From an uncultured Anaerolineales bacterium (lineage in GTDB: Bacteria; Chloroflexota; Anaerolineae; Anaerolineales; Villigracilaceae): a stretch of 33,511 nt of DNA. Every line of letters starts with the position of its first letter. The first letter of the stretch is position 1. The stretch is from assembly GCA_903829085.1 (NCBI GenBank), contig CAIKOL010000256.1, positions 1 to 33,511 on the forward strand. Direction: 5' to 3'. The position numbers and the translations under genes were made by a program. Of this stretch, positions 1 through 7,881 are shown one piece after another. Under the pieces are notes generated by a model. It made no database searches. It saw only the letters and a program-made list of their open reading frames with translations, and was not told where the DNA came from.

Positions 1-2
1 AC

Positions 3-467
3 CTGGGTTTACTTTACTCGGTCGAACAACAACATGAAGAGGCAGTCAATGCTTTTCAGATCGTTCTCCGGAAGAACCCGGATTATGTTCTGGCTCACAG
101 TGCCCTGGCAGGTGTCTATCACCGTATGGGGCTTGAAAACAAAGCCAACCACCATATTTCCACAGCGTTACCTAAAATGAATACTGAGAGCGCCTATAAC
201 CGGGCCTGTTTTTATGCAATTTGTGGGGACACAGAACTCGCTTTCGAGTTCCTCCGCCTTGCGCTTATGAATAAAGACACGACGATTGAATGGATAAAAT
301 CCGATCCCGACTTGGATCCGATAAGAACCGATCAACGCTATCAGGAATTGGTTTCCGGGACGGATCAATCTGCCCCAGAAACCGCAAAAGAAAATTACTT
401 TTCATCTGATGTGGAGAGTATGCATAATCGGCTGCTCCCAATATTGAACAATTCCCTGGCGAGGTGA
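3..467 (+). CDS. TPR-repeat protein, C-terminal part (5' truncated by the window edge)
   Basis: The frame of the 126..467 ORF stays open upstream to the window start (LGLLYSVEQQHEEAVNAFQIVLRKNPDYVLAHSALAGVYHRMGLE...), which is TPR-like; ends ...DPIRTDQRYQELVS. Confidence 0.7.
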   Translation: MGLLYSVEQQHEEAVNAFQIVLRKNPDYVLAHSALAGVYHRMGLENKANHHISTALPKMNTESAYNRACFYAICGDTELAFEFLRLALMNKDTTIEWIKSDPDLDPIRTDQRYQELVSGTDQSAPETAKENYFSSDVESMHNRLLPILNNSLAR

Positions 468-1816
468 ACAAAATGTCCATTACCATATTCCTCAATGTTT
501 TAATCGGTCTTTTCCTTACATGGTCATTGCTAAGCCTGGCATCCATGCAAATTCAAGAATGGATCGCTGCCAGGCTAAAATGGCGTTCCCGAATGCTGGA
601 GAAAACGCTTGGAAAAATGCTGACTGATTTCACACTTGTGGACCAATTCTATAACCACCCATTGATCCGCAGCCTCTATACCGGGAAGAATAACTCGGAC
701 AAACCTTCGTATATACCGGTCAGTCAATTTTCCAAGGTCATGATTGATCTCCTTTCAACCAACGGGACGGAATCCTCCCTTATCCAGCAGCAGCTTTACA
801 GACTCTATAGCGAAACCCAGAGACTGCCTAAAAAGAACCGCAGCGATGCACGCGGACGAATTAGCTTGATGCTGGGAATGATCCGTAAAGCGTTGGTATC
901 TGAAACTGGAGAAGAGGCTTGCGCTGAAATCATGGATACTGTAAAAAACGATCTTTTAACCATGGGGCAGGATATTCCACGGTTTCAAGGCGCTGTGGAT
1001 GCCTTTTTCCATACCATTAGAATCCAGAAGCAGCAAATTAATGACGCGCTGGTTAAATTATCCCTAAAGGCAAATGCTTCCGAAGATGAGACAGCCAACA
1101 AAATCCGGGCTGGTGTTACTGCGCTGAGTATCACCCACCCCCAGTTAAAACAGACTTTGTATGCCATTCTAAATGGTATGCCTCCATCCGTAACCCAAAA
1201 AGAAAGCGAAATGGAGTTGGTTCGAACCAACATCGAGGATTGGTTCAATAACTCCATGAATCGGTTGACTGGTTGGTACAAACGCCGCTGTCTCATTACA
1301 ACTTTGTTCCTGGGAATATTATTGGCAGTCACCGTGAATGTAGACTCGATCAACCTCGTCGGTCGTTTGTGGAGAGAACCAGATTTGCGCATAGCAATCC
1401 TGAACAATATCGAGTCCATTCTTACACAAAATAATACGACGACATTGGATGTGGGACAAATATCTAATATCGAGCAACAATTCACAGATATCAGCCTTCC
1501 GGTAGGCTGGTTGGGATCCCCTGTTTCGCTTAAAAGTGACCAGGGAACAAACCTGTCAGGTGCATGCAGCCTTTTTCCTCAACAGGAAAATGAAATCTAC
1601 GGTTTATTTATTTCGGGCGAATGTTATCCAATCATTAACTCCCCCCAGGTGACTGACCTGACTGGTTGGCTCATAAAACTTGCCGGGATATTTATTTCCG
1701 GGATCGCTGCCAGCCCTGGAGCGTCCTTCTGGTTTGATATGCTCAAGAAGATCATTAACGTGCGCCTTACAGGCATCAAGCCATCGGAGTTAAGTCCCAG
1801 TGCAACAAGCGGGTAA
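464..1816 (+). CDS. hypothetical membrane protein, TM segments at N-terminus, middle and near C-terminus
   Basis: Long ORF overlapping the upstream stop (GTGA); hydrophobic segments ITIFLNVLIGLFLTWSLLSLA and CLITTLFLGILLAVTV; HPLIRSL and PSYIPVSQF motifs. Start may be GTG 464 or ATG 473. Confidence 0.75.
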   Translation: MNKMSITIFLNVLIGLFLTWSLLSLASMQIQEWIAARLKWRSRMLEKTLGKMLTDFTLVDQFYNHPLIRSLYTGKNNSDKPSYIPVSQFSKVMIDLLSTNGTESSLIQQQLYRLYSETQRLPKKNRSDARGRISLMLGMIRKALVSETGEEACAEIMDTVKNDLLTMGQDIPRFQGAVDAFFHTIRIQKQQINDALVKLSLKANASEDETANKIRAGVTALSITHPQLKQTLYAILNGMPPSVTQKESEMELVRTNIEDWFNNSMNRLTGWYKRRCLITTLFLGILLAVTVNVDSINLVGRLWREPDLRIAILNNIESILTQNNTTTLDVGQISNIEQQFTDISLPVGWLGSPVSLKSDQGTNLSGACSLFPQQENEIYGLFISGECYPIINSPQVTDLTGWLIKLAGIFISGIAASPGASFWFDMLKKIINVRLTGIKPSELSPSATSG

Positions 1817-1881
1817 TACCAGCAAACCCGGAGATAGAAACCAGGCAGCAAGAACCCGCGGTTTTTACAAAGATGGGGTTT

Positions 1882-1920
1882 GGAGGGTTGGTGAGTGGCT
1901 TTTCCACATACCAACCTTCC
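1882..1920. terminator. hairpin in intergenic region (possible terminator or structured RNA)
   Basis: GGAGGGTTGGT ... ACCAACCTTCC (one G-T wobble), inner GTGG/CCAC. Confidence 0.4.
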
Positions 1921-2117
1921 AAAGAGCCTCTTTTAGTCGAGGTGGCTATCACGAAAAGGATCCTCCCGGTGTTCTTTCGGGATATCCTACCTGTAAAAGT
2001 ATCATTGAGAAACGAGGCTCCGAAATCACGCCCTGGGACGGTGGACACCAGGCGCGCACAACCTGTTTCCTCTACTTTTTAATAGCTGACCAGAAGCCGG
2101 AATGCTATGAACAGGTA

Positions 2118-2126
2118 TGCTATAAT
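2118..2126 (+). promoter_or_regulatory. possible extended -10 promoter for the GH25-like gene
   Basis: TGCTATAAT (TGnTATAAT) about 80 bp upstream of the ORF at 2205; weak -35. Confidence 0.35.
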
Positions 2127-2204
2127 TATTAACTGGAAACCTGTCTATCATAATGGAGTCCCAGTAACTTTCTGTTTTCCTGGAAATTTGATTTAGGAGG
2201 AAAA

Positions 2205-3233
2205 ATGTCTGCAACCATTATTACTGATCGGGTATTGGTCACTGACCACAGTCATTGGGAGGTGATGCTCAAGCCTCAGGAACTCATTGATGGTGGCGTG
2301 ACGGATGTAGTTCTTAAAGCCGGGTCAGGTATGCAGATTGACTCAAGCTTCCAGAAGAATGGGGAGAATGTAGCTAAATTTTCCAAGTACCTGCGTCTGC
2401 ATGCCTATTGGTGGGATGATCCCATCGTCAGTGCGAATAACCAGGTAGAATTTGCAGGCCAGACATTGAAGAAAAGTGGCTTGCCTGTGCTCTCCCTCTG
2501 GGGGGATTTGGAACAATGGTGGTCTGATTGGAATAAATGGACGGAAGCCAGATTAGGCAGGCTGAACTGGAGCGCAGTACCTGTTTTTAAACCCGCACCG
2601 CTGGATAGCCATTGCAAGGCATTTGCTGAAGCTCTGGCTAAAATATGGCCAGTAACCGGATTATATACAGGGCGTGGGTATATTACAACCTATGCCCCCA
2701 CCATGAAAACCTGGCTCGGAAATTATAAGATCTGGATCGCGGCATACGCAAAACAGCCCAGCGTTGCAACCAAGATGACCTGGAAGGATTTAAAGGATAA
2801 GTGGCTTCCAGATTACGATCCGATCTTCGCGGATACCGGGATTGTGAAGGGGAATATTGTTGGGCATCAATTTACTGGTGACAAATGTTTGTTACCAGGC
2901 GGTTATCAGGATATCCTGGGTTTGACCCGCATCGCGATGGACGTAAGTGTTTTCCAACGCACCTTTATGGAACAGCTCGGAGAGGTTGGCTCTGGCGGAC
3001 CCATCAATCCCACTCCCGTGGACCCCAATCCGGTTCCTGTTCCTGTTGGCACACCGTACATCTTCCTGGGGGCGCACCTGTGGGTGCGGGATCAGCCAAA
3101 TGAATTGACCGCCAGGCTGATCGACAGTCTCACAAAAGACCAGCGGGTAAATGTGCTGGAGATCAAGGGCGACTGGGCACGGTTGGAGAAACCAGCCGGG
3201 TGGGTGCGTTTAAGCTGGCTTACCAAGCTGTAA
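2205..3233 (+). CDS. glycoside hydrolase family 25-like lysozyme with C-terminal SH3-like domain
   Basis: DHSHW, VVLKAGSG, HAYWW, LWGDLEQW (DxE), GLYTGRGY, WIAAYA, GHQFTGDK...MDVSVF; C-terminal LWVRDQP..GWVRLSWL SH3-like; SD TAGGAGG. Confidence 0.75.
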   Translation: MSATIITDRVLVTDHSHWEVMLKPQELIDGGVTDVVLKAGSGMQIDSSFQKNGENVAKFSKYLRLHAYWWDDPIVSANNQVEFAGQTLKKSGLPVLSLWGDLEQWWSDWNKWTEARLGRLNWSAVPVFKPAPLDSHCKAFAEALAKIWPVTGLYTGRGYITTYAPTMKTWLGNYKIWIAAYAKQPSVATKMTWKDLKDKWLPDYDPIFADTGIVKGNIVGHQFTGDKCLLPGGYQDILGLTRIAMDVSVFQRTFMEQLGEVGSGGPINPTPVDPNPVPVPVGTPYIFLGAHLWVRDQPNELTARLIDSLTKDQRVNVLEIKGDWARLEKPAGWVRLSWLTKL

Positions 3234-3292
3234 CAACCGTAGGATGGGCAGGCGCAGCCTGAAAATTAGCGGCTGATAATCAGGTTTGTCTG

Positions 3293-3325
3293 AAAGTAGG
3301 GCAGGATGCGAACTTGCCCTACTTT
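3293..3325 (+). terminator. intrinsic terminator-like hairpin after the GH25 gene
   Basis: AAAGTAGGGCA-N11-TGCCCTACTTT, perfect 11-bp arms. Confidence 0.6.
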
Positions 3326-3476
3326 ATATAATCTAGACAACTGAGTATCTATCCGAAAATTATTGAAGAATCGCGTTTTGAGTGTGTGCAGTGGAGCCGC
3401 ACACATTCAAAATGTGAACCCTCTACTGAATTTTCAGATAGGTTCTGAATAGACGGCTTCTAAACCAGGAGTCAGT

Positions 3477-4964
3477 ATGAAATCTTCAGATATGAAAATG
3501 TCCCGACGAACCATGCCAATTGCGTTCATGGTTCTGGCAATCGGCCTGGCGTGCACATGCAATGGGTTTTCCGTGATCAGTACGCCAACAGGCTTCCCCT
3601 CCTTGCCCCCCACTCCACCTCCGACCGTGTTTGAGTTGCCAACTCCGGGGCAGATTGGGCTTAACCCCTCCGCGCCCTGGATGATTATCGGTTCCACCGA
3701 TGGTGTTTGGACTGCCAATCCCGATGGTACTGGTTTGCAGCAGGTAATTGCCGGGACTCACTGGCAGAGCGATTTCTCCAGGGCGATCCAGCCCAACGGG
3801 AACCTGGTGGTAGTACTGACCAGTGGAGCGGATCCTTATCACCAATTGGCGCTAAACCTGCTTTCGCTTCCGGATGGCAGCCTGCAGAAGATCACGGACC
3901 TGTCCAGTTCTCAAACCGAACCGGCTCCCGATGAAGGCCCCGGTTCAAATAACATGGAAGCCATGCGGGCGATCGCTGAACGTACCAGTTACAATTGGTC
4001 GCCGGACGGGACCAGGCTGGCCTTCATCGGGGCGATGGATGGGTCGAGTGCGGATGTATATCTCTATGACATTACCACAAGGGTGATTACACGCGTATCC
4101 ACGGATGCCGCCCAGGACTTTTCACCTTTCTGGTCACCGGATGGAAATCATTTACTCTTCCTTGGCGCAGATGGATTTGGGACCGGAGCCGGGATGGTCA
4201 TGAACGGTGTCTGGTCAGCGGATGGTGATGGTTCGAATGTTGCCTTGCTCTATCCGACTACGAGTGCGGGCGAGGTAATGGTTGGATGGCTGGACAATGC
4301 CACCGCAGTGCTGGAAACCTGGGATGTGGTCAACGGGCTGGCCCATTTACGCCTGTATGATATTACGACCGGGCAGGTCACCAGCCTGGTGGATGGCCCG
4401 GTTTCGGGTGCGGTTGCCGATGCCGGGAACCTGGTCCCCGCGACCGACCCGGGGGCATTGATGTTCGGGTCTGAGACAGGGCTTTTCCTCCTGCCTTCGA
4501 CTGATACAATACCGACCCAGCTTTCGGGCAGCCAGGTTGATTCTGTCCAATGGATCCGGGACAGTTCCATGTTCGAAGTGAGATTCACCGATGGCAGCCT
4601 GGCAACGTTTCAATCAGATGGCGGTAATCGCCAGGATGCTCCTGCCAGTTTATCCAGTGCGGGATATGGCACCATCAACGTGGCAATGTACGGGCTAATC
4701 TGGGCGTGGGTGGAAAGCGATGGGGACACCCCGGGTGCCTGGATCAACGGACCGGGCCTGGATATACCGCAGATTTTCACCGGACCTGCAACTGCACCAC
4801 TCTGGGATCCCCATAACAACCTGACCTTCTTTAGCGGGGGCAGTCTCTACCGGGTGACCTTTGACAGTTATTATACGGACCTGGCGCAAGTTGTAAATCT
4901 CTCCAGGGATGTCGTGGATGCCTCCTGGGTGGGAGCCAAAGGATTCGACATCTATGGTCGTTAG
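3477..4964 (+). CDS. TolB/PD40-like beta-propeller lipoprotein
   Basis: Signal/lipobox-like start (VLAIGLACTC), Pro/Thr linker, repeated YNWSPDGTRLAFIG / FSPFWSPDGNHLLFLG motifs. Confidence 0.75.
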   Translation: MKSSDMKMSRRTMPIAFMVLAIGLACTCNGFSVISTPTGFPSLPPTPPPTVFELPTPGQIGLNPSAPWMIIGSTDGVWTANPDGTGLQQVIAGTHWQSDFSRAIQPNGNLVVVLTSGADPYHQLALNLLSLPDGSLQKITDLSSSQTEPAPDEGPGSNNMEAMRAIAERTSYNWSPDGTRLAFIGAMDGSSADVYLYDITTRVITRVSTDAAQDFSPFWSPDGNHLLFLGADGFGTGAGMVMNGVWSADGDGSNVALLYPTTSAGEVMVGWLDNATAVLETWDVVNGLAHLRLYDITTGQVTSLVDGPVSGAVADAGNLVPATDPGALMFGSETGLFLLPSTDTIPTQLSGSQVDSVQWIRDSSMFEVRFTDGSLATFQSDGGNRQDAPASLSSAGYGTINVAMYGLIWAWVESDGDTPGAWINGPGLDIPQIFTGPATAPLWDPHNNLTFFSGGSLYRVTFDSYYTDLAQVVNLSRDVVDASWVGAKGFDIYGR

Positions 4965-5049
4965 GTAATCCATTAGGAGACGGAAAATTATTGGATCGCA
5001 ACCGCGACTACCGCCAACCGTATTTGAAAAAACCAAGGAGGTTTCGCAA

Positions 5050-5481
5050 ATGGAAAAGAAGGATACACTAACCAAAATACTGGCAGTTTTTGGAACAGTG
5101 CTGGCGTGGTTTCCAATTCTGGCGCCAGTTGTGATCTCTGTTGTTGCATTAATGGCAGATCATCGTTTCCGGTTCGATTATTTGATGCCGGCTGAATTTT
5201 TCCCAGTAGCTTTGCTCGGTGGAGGGCTGCTGTTGTGGTCGGCCTTGCGGAGGCGTTCGCGGCAGAAACTTATCGTCTGGGGATTGGTCTGCGCCGTCGG
5301 GCTGTTGGGTGCCAGCCAGGGGTTGGCTGTTGTGACCGGGCTGGCATCGGGCGCCACCACGCCAAACGGCTGGTGGTGGGCATTGGCACTGGTGGCGATC
5401 GCTGGATATGCCCTGGCGTTGGTGGTCGTCGGTGTGGGTGGTGTATTATTGCTAGGCGACCTGTTCAAACGCTCCCGTTAA
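5050..5481 (+). CDS. small membrane protein of unknown function
   Basis: Four hydrophobic segments; SD AAGGAGG upstream. Confidence 0.6.
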   Translation: MEKKDTLTKILAVFGTVLAWFPILAPVVISVVALMADHRFRFDYLMPAEFFPVALLGGGLLLWSALRRRSRQKLIVWGLVCAVGLLGASQGLAVVTGLASGATTPNGWWWALALVAIAGYALALVVVGVGGVLLLGDLFKRSR

Positions 5482-5548
5482 CCTGCACCGAGATCATGTC
5501 TGGATGAAGAGGGGGGTTCGGATTTCCGAACCAGTTTCACCTGCCTGC

Positions 5549-5577
5549 TTGACTCCAGGCAAGCAGAACTGTATGAT
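5549..5577 (+). promoter_or_regulatory. predicted sigma70-type promoter of the AMMECR1 gene (leaderless arrangement)
   Basis: TTGACT-N17-TATGAT followed by 6 nt and then ATG at 5584. Confidence 0.5.
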
Positions 5578-5583
5578 AATGAC

Positions 5584-6153
5584 ATGGGCGAACATTTGAC
5601 TCTTGAAGAAAAACAAACTTTGCTCCGGTTGGCGCGACAGGCTCTCGAAACCGGAGTGCGCGGAAAACCATTTCCGCCTCTTGATGAAGCCTGCCTGACT
5701 CCGGTCCTGCGCGCGCAGGGCGCCTCGTTTGTCACCTTGACCGTGCATGGCGACCTGCGTTGTTGCATCGGCGCTCTTGAACCGTACCAATCCCTGGTTG
5801 AAGATGTGCGCGAACACGCCGTGGCCGCCGCACTGGAGGATTATCGCTTCCCGACTGTGCGGGAAAGCGAACTGGCGGGTATCGAGATCGAAGTCTCGCG
5901 GCTGACGGTACCATCGCCGTTGGAATACGGGGATGCTGAGGATTTGCTTGCCAGGCTGCGCCCTGGGTTGGATGGAGTGATCCTGCGGGATGGCTTCCGG
6001 CGGGCAACTTTCCTGCCGCAGGTGTGGGAGAAAATCCCCGACCCGGCAGAATTCCTGGCAAACCTGTGTCATAAAATGGGTGCCGCCCCCGACACCTGGA
6101 GACGCAAGCACCTGGTGGTGCTGGTTTACCAGGTGGAAGAATTCCATGAATAG
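5584..6153 (+). CDS. amrA: AMMECR1 domain protein (AmmeMemoRadiSam system protein A-like)
   Basis: FVTLTVHGDLRCCIGALEPYQSLVEDVREHAVAAALEDYRFP...ELAGIEIEVSRLTVP, ...GLDGVILRDGFRRATFLPQVWEK. Confidence 0.85.
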   Translation: MGEHLTLEEKQTLLRLARQALETGVRGKPFPPLDEACLTPVLRAQGASFVTLTVHGDLRCCIGALEPYQSLVEDVREHAVAAALEDYRFPTVRESELAGIEIEVSRLTVPSPLEYGDAEDLLARLRPGLDGVILRDGFRRATFLPQVWEKIPDPAEFLANLCHKMGAAPDTWRRKHLVVLVYQVEEFHE

Positions 6154-6160
6154 AAACCTT

Positions 6161-6183
6161 CGCCCCGGTGATGAGCCGGGGCG
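6161..6183. terminator. bidirectional terminator hairpin between convergent genes
   Basis: CGCCCCGG-TGATGAG-CCGGGGCG. Confidence 0.6.
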
Positions 6184-6188
6184 GTCTA

Positions 6189-7634
6189 TTACAGGTTTTC
6201 CTTTTCAATTCCCTGCCAGGTTTCTGCTGGCAGGCGCATGTACTTTGCCAGCAAGGGATGGACACAGCGGATCTCCTCCGCTACCCGTTGCGCCACGCGA
6301 CGCATCGAGAAGTGAGCATTCGGGGCTGAACGCAACTGGCAGAAGGCGAATGCTTCCCTCAGGTTCATCGTGAAGAGCACACGTCGGTTGAACCCGTTGG
6401 GGACAACATAACTGGCGACGTGTCGATTCCACTCTGACAATTCTTCGTATGCCTCCTCTGCGGCTCTCATGGCAGAGGAGTAAGGAGCTTCGAACCCGGC
6501 CTCCACAACCTGGCGTGGGAGCGCATATCCCAGCCGAGTGGTCAGCGCTTGCGGCGTCTGTGTCATCATGCGATGGCGTTTGAACTCTGCATATCCGCCC
6601 TGGTCCAGGATAAGATCGAATGTGTATGTGGCGTATTCCAGTTCGCGTAAGGGTGTGTCGTACTCGCCCAGACCTGCAAGCAGGGATTCCGCCAGTTTAA
6701 CACGTTCTGGCTCGGGGGCGCAACGCACCGTCTCCAGCGCCTCGGCAAAAGACATTCTGCCAAACCGGTACAGTGCTGCCGCCAGTACTTTCGTTTCGCC
6801 TTCAGGGTCGAAATCGACCATTGTGCACCAATCCTGGGAATCCACCAGGGAACCCGCAGGGTCTATAGAGATTTCCATTTTATTTTCTTCGTGATCTGTG
6901 TGGCTTCTGTTGTAAAAGTCTGCCCCTGTTTCAACCAGGTAAGGCACTGCCTCGGCATACTTAACCAGTGTCGGTGTTTCGGTCTTCGCGGCCAGTTTTA
7001 TTTCCTCGCCGATTTCCCTCACCTCTGCCAGAGGATGTGAAAGCATTTTACAGATGGCATGTTCCAGCGTACGTGCGTTGGCAGTCAACCCCAGGTTGGC
7101 GAGGGAGGCCGCCGGCAGCAGGAACCGGCACGAATCGACATACTGTGAGCGGATTCGACGTTCATATGCCTCGTGGGCCTCATTTCCGTGAGGTGGATTT
7201 CGAGATGCCACTAATGTGCGCACAGGCGCGAGCGATTGTGCATAGGTGTCAAAGAGCAATTTGCAGCTCTGTAAAAACACTTCGCGCAAGGGGATACCAT
7301 CCAACTCGGGTGGGACGAAAAAGCTGCCAGCATCCCACTTTTGGTAGCGGGTCGATTTTTCAGTATAGGAAGCCAGCCGGTTGGACTCGATGCATTCCAC
7401 TGCCAGGCGGGACACGTTTTCAATGGCAATGTGCAGTACGGCATGTTCAGCAACCGAGGCGTGCCCATAGCCTACCACCCAATGCTCATGGAATTTTGCG
7501 CTGGTTTCATCGGTCAATTGGGCGGCAATCTCGTGGAAAGTCTCGGGCGAACGGGATGTCTTGGCGAATGCAACCGCGATGGTTTCGGGAGAGAGTTCCC
7601 TGGGTGAAAGCAGATAAATCTGGCGTTTTGACAT
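6189..7634 (-). CDS. tandem ThyX (Thy1)-like flavoprotein, two fused ThyX-like domains
   Basis: N-domain VSRLAVECIESNRLASYTEKSTRYQKW and C-domain RHRMMTQTPQALTTRLGYALP plus ThyX-like NLREAFAFCQLR; start taken at MSKRQIYLL (7634), not the track's 7697. Confidence 0.75.
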   Translation of the reverse strand: MSKRQIYLLSPRELSPETIAVAFAKTSRSPETFHEIAAQLTDETSAKFHEHWVVGYGHASVAEHAVLHIAIENVSRLAVECIESNRLASYTEKSTRYQKWDAGSFFVPPELDGIPLREVFLQSCKLLFDTYAQSLAPVRTLVASRNPPHGNEAHEAYERRIRSQYVDSCRFLLPAASLANLGLTANARTLEHAICKMLSHPLAEVREIGEEIKLAAKTETPTLVKYAEAVPYLVETGADFYNRSHTDHEENKMEISIDPAGSLVDSQDWCTMVDFDPEGETKVLAAALYRFGRMSFAEALETVRCAPEPERVKLAESLLAGLGEYDTPLRELEYATYTFDLILDQGGYAEFKRHRMMTQTPQALTTRLGYALPRQVVEAGFEAPYSSAMRAAEEAYEELSEWNRHVASYVVPNGFNRRVLFTMNLREAFAFCQLRSAPNAHFSMRRVAQRVAEEIRCVHPLLAKYMRLPAETWQGIEKENL

Positions 7635-7784
7635 GCTTTGTAATATAGACGAAAACGTATAACAAGTCAACTCCAGCCCATACCGCAAAATGCTCATCCG
7701 TCCTTTACTTCACCAAGCTTATCCCCAAACAAGCCTGTGTGATAGCAGTCAAATTTCATAGTAGAATCAAATCCTATCAATATG

Positions 7785-7827
7785 GTGGGGTGGGTGAGCG
7801 CGGCTACGCCGGACCCAGCCACCCCAC
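7785..7827. repeat. GC-rich intergenic palindrome
   Basis: GTGGGGT GGGT gagcg CGGC tac GCCG g ACCC agcc ACCCCAC nested dyads. Confidence 0.45.
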
Positions 7828-7881
7828 TCCCAGGTTTATTGAAAAGTTCCGTGGAATTTTGCAATCCAGGTAAAGGAATAA

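Noticed and set aside
1800-2132. Short overlapping ORFs (1800..2132, 1873..2082, 1776..2048)
   Set aside because: No recognisable domain, overlapping in opposite directions over hairpins, no convincing SD; treated as non-coding or relic.
6968-7648. 226-aa plus-strand ORF antisense to the ThyX-like gene
   Set aside because: Low-complexity Arg/Pro-rich shadow ORF; minus strand encodes a recognisable family.
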